DNA of 64,000 nt from Austropuccinia psidii (taxonomy: Eukaryota > Basidiomycota > Pucciniomycetes > Pucciniales > Sphaerophragmiaceae), in contig JALGQZ010000011.1 of the NCBI GenBank assembly GCA_023105745.1, forward strand, positions 13,168,975-13,232,974. Reading direction: 5' to 3'. Below, piece after piece: positions 43,213 to 53,243 of the stretch (position 1 is the first letter of the stretch; every line of letters starts with the position of its first letter). A program made the position numbers and the translations under genes. The notes under the pieces are model-generated. The model worked only from the letters and a program-made list of their open reading frames with translations. It was not told the origin of the DNA and made no database searches.

Positions 43213-44651
43213 TCATTTGGTAAACAGGGAGTGTAATCTGGCACTTATAAATTCATCTGGTATGTTAAAGTATTCTTTAAACATATCAAATGCTTTCATA
43301 AATTTCATATGATTATATTCTTCTTCACCCCTGAGGGTTGGCCATTCCTCTACACTTGGAATGTCTTTAGAATTACAAGCAGTCACCACTTCTGCATTGC
43401 TTGAAATTGTATGATGTAACTCATTATTCAAGATTAGCACATTTCTGTCAAGAATTGGTGTGGACTGTCTTGGCAAATCATTCTTCAGTGATATATTCTT
43501 AATACTTGATTGAATATATTCTTTCAATACAATTCTTGCTTTATTACTTTTGTCTAATTGCTCTTGGGAAAGAGCTTCATTGTAGCCAGTTGAGTTTTCC
43601 AAGTTCTGAACTTGTAATCTTGATTCTTTCAATTGTCTAGTTATGAAAGAAAATGATTTGTCATCTGTTTTATTGAGTAAGGTGACTTTAGACTCAATTC
43701 TTGCACAAATTTCTGTCGAATACAAGATATTGTCCTCATTTATTATATCTAGACCAATCATGGTCTTTTGTGACTCTTTAACTTGCAATATCTCTCTACC
43801 CCACTTCCATTGGATATACTCAAAATTTTTAAACTTTGCTCGAATTTCTTTATTACAAGTTTCAAAATTAGTTACAAGCTTATAAAGGTCTACTTCTTTG
43901 GAAATTATTGGTTCAACCTTTCTCCCTCTTATTTTTTAATTCCATCAGAGGTCACGCCATGTTAAACACATTGTTGATGGCTTTCTTATCCTTCTTGGGA
44001 ATTCTATAATTCTGTGGGTAAGGCTTGTTCCACTTGCATTTTGCATTTTCCTTTGCCTTTTGCTTGCCCTTCTGATTGCTCTTTGGAATTTGCTTGTCCT
44101 TGTTAGGCACTTGTGGAGGATTGGGGAGCTTTCATTGTGCTGTTGTCCTTTCCTCGGGCCAACTTCTTCTTCTGGTCTTCTGACAACATGCTTTGGCTTT
44201 TGAACCAAGCTTGTGTCTGTTGGACTTGTCCCTTGAAAGACATGGGTGTCCAACCCCTCAGAAGTTCTACTGTCTTTCTGGGCCCATGAAATTATTCACT
44301 TGAAGATAAGAACTCATTGTGCCTATGCAAAGACTTGGCAGAAGGTCCCACTCCTTCTGCTTTGCCACCATAAACCAGCTCTTCTACTGAGACTGGTATA
44401 TCTCTATTGCTGCCTGTTGGAAATGATTCATATCTGAAAAGAGGAATAGGAGTTATATTAGCTTCTGGACTCTCAATAAGAGGTTCATAGGTGCTGCATA
44501 AGTTGTGGGAACTGGTGGAAGTTCTGGCATCCTCCATTTGTGCCTCTCCTCTGGGCTGACATTCTTGTCTTTTGCATTTTTGACTTGAATGTCCTGGTCC
44601 AGATCCATTTGATTGGATGGAGTAGTTGCTTCCACTTCTAGTAGGAGTCAT
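43213..44651 (-). pseudogene. gag: Element C Gag: N-terminal half
   Basis: ATG at 44651 starts MTPTRSGSNYSIQSNGSG, a Ser/Gly/Gln-rich disordered head (open to 44292). Pieces follow at 44253-43945 and 43788-43213. The last has a coiled-coil-like stretch (FITRQLKESRLQVQNLENS) and WPTLRGEEEYNHMKFMKAF, the start of the capsid-like domain. The ATG lies within the predicted small intron of this element, 14 nt before its acceptor, as in A and G. Confidence 0.72.
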
Positions 44652-44815
44652 TTAATGTCAATTTTCAAAAAATGGACTAAGAAATGAATTGAGTTTACCT
44701 GCTGGACCTTTAACGGGTTCTCTGGTATGTAAACCCCTTGGTGCTGGGCTGTTTTGAATTTCAATACTACACTCTGATGCCTCAGAGTCTGAAAATCTCT
44801 CTCTGATAGATGATA
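44453..44815 (-). pseudogene. Element C accessory ORF (spliced exons 2-3)
   Basis: Exon 2 is 44815-44699 after an acceptor TTTTCTCTAG (ends 44816). It encodes SSIRERFSDSEASECSIEIQ and ends VKGPAG at the donor GTAAAC (44698). Intron 2 (44698-44638, 61 nt) ends CCTACTAG. Exon 3 (44637-44453) reads VEATTPSNQMDLDQDIQVKN in a frame other than Gag. One base from exon 1 plus 117 plus 185 nt is 303, exactly 101 codons. The first exon-2 bases are TA where A and G have TG, so the split start codon is lost here. Function unknown. Confidence 0.6.
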
Positions 44816-45340
44816 CTAGAGAAAAGCAACAATACAAGCTATTTTATCCAAAAATAAAAATAACTTATAAACTCAACTTATTGAATAAAGTTGTTTTAAT
44901 GTGATTTATGGCAAATTACATCAAAATTAAGATAAGATGTCTCAAGATAAAAGAAAAAAAAATTTTTGATAAAGATTTTTAAATTTTTATTTTATTTTAT
45001 ATTTTCTTTTACAGAAATGATAAGTATGCAATTAATAAGTTATTAATCAAAATTGTATTATTATTCACCTTATACTAGAATAATGCCAAGGATAAACTTC
45101 AAGTATGTGATGTGACAAAGCCACTGGTTAGACAAAAGAAATTTATTCCAAGTAACTCAATAGTCTATTTTTCAAACGATATTCTTAAGAAAAATAGCTT
45201 TATTAATATTATAAAGATTATTTACAAGGGATAAGTCCCAAGAGAGCCAATATTAAGATAAATATGGAAATTTTACATCAAAAAAGAGGAAAATGAGGTC
45301 TAGAATATGATTTTTTTTCCAAAAAATTGGTTAAAATAAT
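44816..45340 (-). other. Element C leader / intron 1 region
   Basis: Non-coding, AT-rich sequence between the primer-binding block and exon 2. By comparison with A and G it should contain intron 1, but I see no convincing donor (GTAAAA near 45280 is possible). Confidence 0.4.
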
Positions 45341-45355
45341 GGCCAGGCCCTGAAA
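45341..45355 (-). other. Candidate primer-binding site of element C
   Basis: On the minus strand TTTCAGGGCCTGGCC directly follows the end of the 5' LTR and shares GGGCCTGGCC with elements A, B and G. Confidence 0.5.
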
Positions 45356-47506
45356 TGTAAGGTTTGTCTATGAAACGTCTGATAATAGTAACAATATCAA
45401 CAGTAATATGATCATCCTCAGCAGAAAAGTATAATATAACAAAATATAATAACCACAAATTAAATATAATTATTTAAATGATTATATTAAAAAAATAAGT
45501 TCAGTTATTATTATATGATATAGTAATAAAAAAGATATTAATAACTTTAATAAATTATAATTATTCTATTCTTGTTATAGTCACTGAAAATCATAGGAAT
45601 AAGAAGTGCAAAGCTCTCAATGAGAAAATTACATGTGGAAAAGATAAATGTTTAACTAATCATAAATAATATGATTATTATTTATAAGAAACAAATTATA
45701 ACAAACACTGTGCAGATATAATTCTTATATGAAATTCTATATAAGAAACCTAATTATAGATAAAACAAATTATAGAATTTTAGAGAAAAACTTGCTTATA
45801 ATATATATTTGAAACAACAAGTCAAATACAACGGTTATTATATTGAATAATTATTATGAGCTATAAACACACTAAACATCAATATTTTAAAAGATAAAAC
45901 AACTTTTCATAATAAAAATATCATTTATACAGTTTTTACAAGGAATTTGTGGATTTTTAAAAGATATTTAAGATAATAATTTTATGAAATAAATATATTA
46001 TTGGCTATTACAACAATAATCTAATTTCTATGATTTCAATTCTATAACTCAAGATTTATAAAGAATAAAAATACTTAAGAGATTCCTTAATAATAATATC
46101 TAATATATCATAAAACTTTACCTGTTTTAAATGTCTAATATAATCAGATAAAATTGAATTGATGGACAAAAAAAGTGATGAATAGACTATTTTGATGGCT
46201 GTAGAGCAGCTCTGATGATTCATAATGGATATAGAGGGCATGCTCAGGTCAAAATAGAAAACCCATGCTTAAAAATAAGGTTCTTAACTTAAAGTAACTT
46301 ATTTTTAATTCCAATTTAAATTTACGGGTGTTACTCTTAACTCCAAGGAAATTTAATCCTCATTTAAGTCGATTATTTACAATTTGAATATAAAATAAGT
46401 TTATTTATATGAACATTAATCACATGAACAACTTAGAAATAGAGTTTCAAGTAAAAATCACTTAAACTCAATTTTTAATTAATTTTCTCTAAGTATAATT
46501 AAATGAGTAATTCTCCAGGCTAGTTACCAATCAAGCCTTCTTATAAAAGATAATTAGAATTTAATTTATACACAGATAGCATTTAATTGTAAGCTTTTTG
46601 AAAAGTTCAGGCAAATCCATCAAGAATTGGATTTTTACTGAATATTTGAAGCTATTGCTATTTTTCTATGTAAAATAGCAAAACACACTGAACCTCAACT
46701 TTTGATAAGGTTTTGATACTTGTAAATTGAACGTTTTAAGCTTATTTAAGCTTTGACAGCTCTCAAAACCTTAATTTCAAGCGTGCATATTGGGATTTAC
46801 CCTTTGGCAGCTTGAAATTCCTGTCCGAATTGGGATAAAACAAGTTTAAACTTTAAGGATGGATGAAAGTCTAATCTTAAAGTCTAAATAAGGTTGAAAA
46901 TCCTCCAATACAGGTCGACAACCTGAATTTAATCCTAGCAGATGCAAAAAGCTGGGTACCCCAGCTCTGTTTGGTCTTCTTCCTTTGTCCCACGTTTTTG
47001 TGTGGAATTTGTCCTTTTATTTATTTAAAGCCGTACTATGGCCTTAAGCTATTTTAAATTGAGCCCTCCCAGGATTTACATCCTGTATGGCAAATTCTTA
47101 GCTAATTCAGTAAATATATTCAACACCTCAATTTTAACAAAGATTTTGGTAAGCTTGCATAAACCTTATGCAACTTTAAATTTAAGCCTTTTTAAGCTTA
47201 GATTCAATAATTTTAAAAAATGTTAAAAAAGTTACATTAGTACTGTGAGATTCTTAAATCTTCCAATAACTTAAGAAATAAGCTTTTTTGGGTATAAAAC
47301 CCTATGGGTGTATCCTAGGTTGTTTTTGGTGTAGAATCCAAAAAGACATAATAATTATAACTTTTTTTATCCAAAAAAACGCTATAGTTATTTTTTGTTC
47401 TTTTTTATTTTAATTTCAACTAAAATGTCTCTTCAATAATAAATAAGCTGTATGTAAAGCTATTTGTGGCCTTATTGGTATGTCATATATACCTCACAGG
47501 CTCACA
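45356..47506 (-). repeat. Element C 5' LTR
   Basis: 2,151 bp, plus-strand TGTAAGGTTTGTCTATGA to AGGCTCACA, colinear with 26516-28668 and 9527-21412. Internally it is AT-rich with no coding content; the 62-codon frame at 47038-47226 has a shifted relative at 28214-28411 and reflects repeat DNA. Confidence 0.87.
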
Positions 47507-47886
47507 GGAATACATGACAAAAACATTGTTAAGACTCCTTGTAGCAGAATTTTTTCAATGAATTGGACTTTGGTATTTAAGAAGAAGTAATCGAGATGAA
47601 GTCATTTTAGCAAGCAATAGGGAGTAGAAACTATCTGGCCCACCACTCACATAGAGAGGTGTTATTTGATATGAATTAGCTATCAAGGTATTCTACCAGA
47701 CCAAATGGATCTCATTGGAATTATCTCAAACACTGATTGAATTATCTGAAAGGCAAAAATGATAAGCCTTTGACTTATATTCAAATCATGGGAAACAAAA
47801 GCTTAAAGAGTTGGGCACATGTGGAATATGAAAACCTTAGAGAGGATTGGAAATAGATATCAGGATATTAATCATTTTCATATGGT
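47507..47886. other. Unassigned sequence upstream of the copia remnant
   Basis: No clear frame. It may be decayed copia RT, since copia RNase H follows on the plus strand. Confidence 0.35.
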
Positions 47887-48228
47887 AATCCAGATTTCTC
47901 GTTAATCAGGAAACAATCATTTGTTTCTAAATCTACAAGCGAAGGAAAATACATCTCCGTGAATCTCTTTTCAAAGAAATTGAGACGGCTTACATTTGCT
48001 CTTTCTGATTTGGGTCATAGCATTGTTCAACCTACCCTCTATAATGAAAAATCGAGAGCTGTAACAACTTCTACACAGGCCTCACTTGATGGTAACACAA
48101 AAAATATTAAGATAAGGTATCAGCATGTGCGTCATTGTTTTTACAACGATGTTATTAGGGTGATTCAAGTCTCAACCAATGATATGATAGAAGATCTTTT
48201 GAAAAAACACTTGGAGTTATCAAGATGA
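47887..48228 (+). pseudogene. Ty1/Copia RNase H C-terminal remnant
   Basis: The frame entering at about 47887 reads NPDFSLIRKQSFVSKSTSEGKYISVNLFSKKLRRL, then PTLYNEKSRAVTTSTQASL, NTKNIKIRYQHVRHC and VIQVSTNDMIEDLLKKHLE, ending TGA. These are the ordered blocks of copia RNase H (Q..VA.STTEAEY, a D-N-x-(G/A)-A block, TKHIDIRYH.VR, VSTxDMIADxLTK). Key residues are altered (EGK for EAE, EKSRA for DNxGA) and the upstream RT, integrase and Gag are absent or unreadable. It is a plus-strand fragment of a different superfamily from its neighbours. Confidence 0.78.
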
Positions 48229-48840
48229 AAGAAGTATTTAGCAATGAAACTTACAAGATCCTGGAGGAGTGGTATGAAATGTAAAAGATCATTCTGGTGA
48301 TAATGGGTTAATTTTGTCTGAGGATTACTTAAGGTAGTAGTACTAAATCTAAAATATAACATATATTTTAAATACAATATTAGGTATGGAAATAAACGTA
48401 TTTTTGGGGGTTTCCATCAGATAAATGAATCTTGGTAATTATATAACAATTAGATCAAGATTTTGAAAATCCATCTTATTATACATATCCACCTATCTAA
48501 TTGTTAATAGTAATATTCAAATACTTGCAGACACCATTTTGGAGTTTTATAGGTATATTACTGACTATTTTCATTTGTTTAGCCACCTACGAATTGAAAG
48601 TGTTTAAATAATGATTCAGATTACTGTGTACTATCAATTTTTTTCAGTTTATAGAACTATATTAGATATATTTACGTACTTGAATCTATGAAGCTATCTG
48701 TTGTGTAGTATTTACATTTGATAGAAATTATAAGGATTTTGACAGCTTCTCATTTCACAACTCTCAGATCAAAATGATAAACTTACAAAATACAGATCTA
48801 CAGCAGGCTTGGAAGATTTATTGAATTCAGGATCTGAAAA
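48229..48840 (+). repeat. Copia 3' non-coding/LTR remnant, repeated at 25.8-26.3 kb
   Basis: Follows the copia stop. It shares blocks such as TATTACTGACTATTTTCATT with 25800-26300. Probably the 3' end and LTR of the copia element; the exact ends are not visible. Confidence 0.5.
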
Positions 48841-49427
48841 ATGGAAGCAAATTGAAATTTCTTAGATATATATTCCATTAATAGGTCCGACGTTTCATCT
48901 TCATATCAAATTTAACGCTTATTTGATTGTTACTCAAAAAGAGAAACGTCCAGATTTGTATTGAAACAGCATGTCTTGTGAAAGGGATATATCTGCTATA
49001 CTTCTATATTCACTCAAAAACATTTGAAAGTTATCACAATGGGTTTCATTAATACTTTGAAATATTTTTATTTACAAGAACAAGTCAGAAAACCAGGAAT
49101 TAAAAATGCGAAATCATGTATTTGAGTAATACTATGATTAATTTAGTATTTAAGTGTTTGAAAATTTCTAAAAAACAGGCTTTTAATGTGTATTCCAAGA
49201 TATTTTTCACTAAGTTTTTTTACCACCAGGATGATACAAGGGATTAGCGAGAGGAATTCTATGGGGAAAAAGGTCGGATCTTTTTAAATACTCATATTAT
49301 GGAGCTTTCTTTTTCAAGAATTTATGCAAGTGAATATTATTCATCGAAGTCCACAATAATTTCACGCAGCGAAGGTTACTGAACAAAAAATAAAGCTTCA
49401 TGTTTTATATTTGGAAAAAATGGGTAT
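48841..49427. other. Unassigned AT-rich stretch
   Basis: No gene, repeat end or hairpin identified in about 590 bp. Confidence 0.3.
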
Positions 49428-49445
49428 GGCACTGTAGCTCAGGCA
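49428..49445 (+). pseudogene. tRNA-like 5' fragment (acceptor strand and A box)
   Basis: GGCACTGTAGCTCAGGCA: a 7-nt acceptor strand GGCACTG, TA at positions 8-9 and an A-box-like TAGCTCAGGCAG. Its acceptor strand pairs perfectly with CAGTGCC at 50783-50789, on the other side of an inverted-repeat element. Confidence 0.5.
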
Positions 49446-49540
49446 GCACATCAGGAAAAATCCTGACGTTGCATTTGCAACGTCGCGCTGATGTTGCAGT
49501 GACGTTGCATGCAAATGGTCCTGAGCTGACACTAATTCGA
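49446..49540 (+). repeat. Left terminal inverted repeat
   Basis: About 95 bp, containing the 20-bp palindrome GACGTTGCATTTGCAACGTC (49465-49484) and two further CGTTGCA/TGTTGCA units: a TIR with internal subterminal repeats. Confidence 0.7.
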
Positions 49541-50644
49541 GTTGACCTTCCCACACTTGAGTTTTATCTTGAGAAGTCGCCTGGATAATTATCTCGGATG
49601 TGGTAATTTTCATGTATCACATGAAAAAGAGTACTCATCATTTTTCTTTGTTGCTACCCATAGTGATTTTGAATTATATAATTTACTTCAATTGGAGTTA
49701 ATTAAGTTGAATAAAATAAAACAATAAGAAAGTAAATTAATTTGAACAGTTTAGGAAGACTGCGGCTAATTAATTGAAAGCCATTCCCAAAATTAAAGCT
49801 TGCAAGATGAGTTGAGATCCAAGAGAATTAGCTTTCAACTAATAAGGAAGATACCCTAAAGTATTGCGATAACAAGTGATTGATAAAGTAAAGATATAAT
49901 CTCTGATATGAGGAAGAAATCAGAATCGGTTGAAGGGTGAAGTCGTATTTGGATGAGCCCCTTTGAGCACCCTGAGGTTTTATTGTGCGCGCACAGGATG
50001 AAGCTCCCTTTCTGATACCCTTATTCACTCAGTTTTGTTTTCAACACAGCCAAGTTTTTTTTTGTTCATTTATTGTTATTTGCTTGTCAACAAGGCTGTG
50101 CAATGTTGATCCAAATACAATGAACGGACAAGCAAATGCTTCTAATTTTTTCCAATTTCAGAAGTGCTAATCTCAGATCGCTAATCGAAAGGCTATTAAA
50201 TTATATGTGATTCTCAATGCCATGTCTTTGCAGGAGGGCTTTCAATGGAACAATAGACCAGAATTGCGAGCCAAATGCTTTGTTGTAGTCACAGTTCATT
50301 GTATCAACACAAAACATGTGTTTGCGGTTGGATGTGTTCTGCAACCAGGATTTGATAAATATGTAAAGGCCAGGAGAAGTAACAATTTTCTACTGAAGGA
50401 CTTATATCAGCGGCGTACCACTTGGCCAAGAGTGTAAGATATAAGCAAAACCATCGTCTATTTTTTTAGTGTCATGCGCCTTTTACTTCTTTTTCATTTG
50501 CTAAGTTGTTTCTGTCTCTTTGCATAATTTATGATTCCTCACATGAAGATAGCGAAGTGTTTCAAATTTTCCTTTGATTCGCAAACAATTCAACAAGCTT
50601 ATCAAACATTCTGTTTTTTTTTGGAGAATGATGATAACAACAAT

Positions 50645-50736
50645 ATTTAGTGTCAGCTCAGCACCATTTTCATGCAACGTCACTGCAACATCGGCGCGAC
50701 GTTGCATCTGAAACGTCAGCCCTTTTCGTGATGTGC
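50645..50736 (-). repeat. Right terminal inverted repeat
   Basis: Reverse complement of the left TIR, with several mismatches (CGCGCC for CGCGCT, GTGCTGAGCTG for GTCCTGAGCTG). Confidence 0.7.
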
Positions 50737-50789
50737 CTCCAGTAATCTCTGGACAGCGTTTGGTCGGGGGTTCGAGTCCTTCCAGTGCC
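50737..50789 (+). pseudogene. tRNA-like 3' fragment (B box, T arm, acceptor strand)
   Basis: Contains GGTTCGAGTCC, a perfect Pol III B box/T-loop. It is flanked by GGGGG and CCTTC, which form a T stem with two G-U pairs, and ends with the acceptor strand CAGTGCC. Only TTT follows, so the terminator is weak. I cannot form a convincing anticodon arm (GGA, CTG or AAT anticodons are each possible with mismatches), so the isotype is undetermined and bases may have been lost. Confidence 0.5.
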
Positions 50790-53243
50790 TTTATTACATA
50801 ACATGAGTCTCTATTTTTAAGATTACATCAGAAGCAAGCCTAAATGAGTTTACAAAATAGGTTATATTAATTCATTCTTTCCAAAAGTTGCACCAACTCA
50901 CCAGTAGTCCGAGCACACCTATTCTGTTAGGGGCCCATTCCTATGCCTCTCATCCCGTTGATTCTTTCCAGAGGTCAAAAATAATTCCCTCTTTATACTC
51001 ATAAGAATCTGACGGAAGCTGGACGCCGTGCTACCAAAAATGATTTACTGGTTAGCTTTTCTCTGGGATCTATATTTAAATGAAGCTTTGTATTTCCCTA
51101 ATTAACCTTGCAAGAGAAAATCCAAAACTTAAATCCGCTTGGCGTATGGTCTGAGCTTCCCCATTTGTCTACGGCTGAAATGAGTAAAAGTTTTTATTTC
51201 AACAATACCTACATCTATAATTACCTTTTATTATGTGGATAGAGGATCTTTTTCAAACCAGGAAAAAAAGATGCTTCTATAATTCAAGCCATAAAAGGTG
51301 AAATTGATTTTCTCACCCTTATTCAAAGAACTTTTTCATAAACTGAATTCTAATATCCTTTTTGGATTATTTACGTTTTTATTTCTTAGTATCCCCTCCT
51401 TTAATAATCGAATTCCTTGATAATATGCACTTGTCAAAAGATTATTCAGGGCATGCTATCATTATCTGTGTAATTCATGATTTTTATCTCAAAGAAGTGG
51501 AACCGCTTATTATTTCTTTATATCTTGTATTCAAGGGTTATGCTCTGTTCATAAGAAACCATCAAGCGTTTAAAAGGATTATATAGATTTGAAATCAATA
51601 AAATCAGGATGCGCAAACCTCCATTAACCCAATGATACCTATTTTTTTATGTGCACTGTCAGAACCTTGTAAAAACATAGTATCTCCTGGGGTTTCAAAA
51701 TATTCATGGATCAAAAATCTCAGGAACATATAGCTTCAAAAGCAAAATGTTGCACCCGTAAGATTAACATTTCACAGTGAAGTCTGTTTCTACAAAAGTG
51801 CATATTAACCCGGTGTAGAAAAATATTAATTGGTTATACCGTGTTCATTTTCTTGGTGTATAGCTCTGATAAGATATATTTTGAGCTAGAACTCAATACC
51901 TTTATAAATAATCCTTTCAAGAAGCTCGTGTATCCATGGACAAATATATCATCAGTACCAGTAAAGTTTCCTCTTAATGTGTCATATCAAACACGTTTAC
52001 CCAAAAAATATTTATTACAATTATATGAATGGATATTCAATATTATGGTCAATAAGCTCCAAAGTGGAATAGGAGATATAGCAGTAGCTATTAAAGGAAT
52101 TCCTCAAATTTTAAGTGAAAAATTAAAATGAATAATTTTCTCAAAGCTGTATCCTTTTTGGAAATTACTTGAAGATTCTTGTTTTTAGGTCCAAATTAAT
52201 GTTAACCTTAGCTATAGAAGATGATAAAGAAATTTTACCAGAAGCTGCTATCAATTGTCTCTTCAGATGATTTGCTTGACTCCTTAGTTGATAATCTGTA
52301 ATATGAGGAATAATATTACTAATAAAACACTTTGGATATTTTGGCAAAATACATATCTAATGAAAAAAGACATGTTTTTGGAAATATCCTTTATCAATAG
52401 GTCTTAAACATAAATGGATATTTCTTTAGAAGCTTTCTTACTTTCAGATTGCATAAACATATTTTTACTTATGATTATATGTTTCATTAACTAGCTTTAT
52501 GAAAAATTCAATCTCATTATTGTAAAATTCTTACAAAGGATATCAAGTTACAGTCCTTCTTCCTTTACAAGATGATTTTTCTCAATTTTGGTGTCATGAA
52601 GCTCTTGGAAGTGAGTGTGAAAAGTCATTCCAAGAAAAAGGGCTGACTTAAAGCACTTCAAAGGATCAAGAAGAAAAAATATATATTTCTTGAAATATTT
52701 TTCAGCACAGAAAGCAGTTGAAAAAATGGAGCAGAAGCCAAAAGAAACAGACAGCAAGGTCCTAAAACCACTTCTTCAATATTTGCATAATAAACAGTGG
52801 AATTTATGAGGATATAGTCACCAATATCTAGTGAAAGGCTGATCAAAATATGAAAATTACTAACTTCAGTTATGCAATATTCAATATCACTATAAGGGGA
52901 TATGAATATTAATAATGAATTAAGTTTAGCCAAATTGAAAATGGGGGCATGTTGGATCAATAAATATATTCTTGACTTCCAAATGTATTTGCTTGATAGG
53001 GATGCTCCAAATGGATAGAAAAGATTTTCAATTAAGAATTTGATAGTTCAATTTATGTTTAAGAATTAAAAATTTAAATCAAGATTCTTCTTAAAAGATT
53101 TTTGAAACAAGAGCTGATAGTTTCCACCTTGGTCTGACTACATTTTTGTCCATTTTGGGGTTTGTTTATTCCTTTGAGTTTAGTTATCTAAAGCTAGAAG
53201 CTCCCTAATGGGTCTTTTCCCTTGAGGACATCAGGAAGTAAGC
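50790..53243. other. Unassigned 2.45-kb stretch
   Basis: No recognised family. Open frames 51362-51586, 51841-52131 (96 codons, MFIFLVYSSDKIYFELELN ..., plus) and 52658-52960 (minus) do not resemble proteins I know. No LTR ends, long hairpins or tandem repeats are evident. It could be host intergenic DNA or an old transposon. Confidence 0.3.

Larger units (their letters stand above)
26516..47506 (-). mobile_element. Element C: minus-strand Ty3/Gypsy retrotransposon, hosting element B
   Basis: Long terminal repeats of ~2.15 kb at 26516-38781 (split by element B) and 45356-47506 flank a minus-strand Gag-PR-RT-RNaseH-IN region (38800-44651). The purine-rich tract next to the left LTR and the primer-binding block next to the right LTR confirm the minus orientation. 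LTRs are clearly diverged and every coding domain carries stops or frameshifts, so it is older than A, B or G. The bases outside the two LTRs (CAGAG left, GGAAT right) do not match, so no TSD is recognised. Confidence 0.87.
49446..50736. mobile_element. 1.29-kb terminal-inverted-repeat DNA element, non-autonomous
   Basis: The ends are inverted copies of about 100 bp: GCACATCAGGAAAAATCC at 49446 and, on the minus strand, GCACATCACGAAAAGGGC from 50736. The similarity runs through CTGACGTT, CAACGTCGCGCTGATGTTGC and TGAGCTGACACTAA. The flanks CTCAGGCA / CTCCAGTA agree at 5 of 8 bases, a possible decayed 8-bp duplication (hAT-like; a 9-bp MULE duplication fits less well). There is no transposase-sized frame. 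The 76-codon frame at 50207-50437 is unrecognised. It splits a tRNA-like sequence. Confidence 0.7.

Noticed and set aside
49428..50789. A complete tRNA gene with a long intron
   Set aside because: tRNA introns sit next to the anticodon and are short. Here 1.29 kb with TIRs follows the A box, and no good anticodon arm can be formed.
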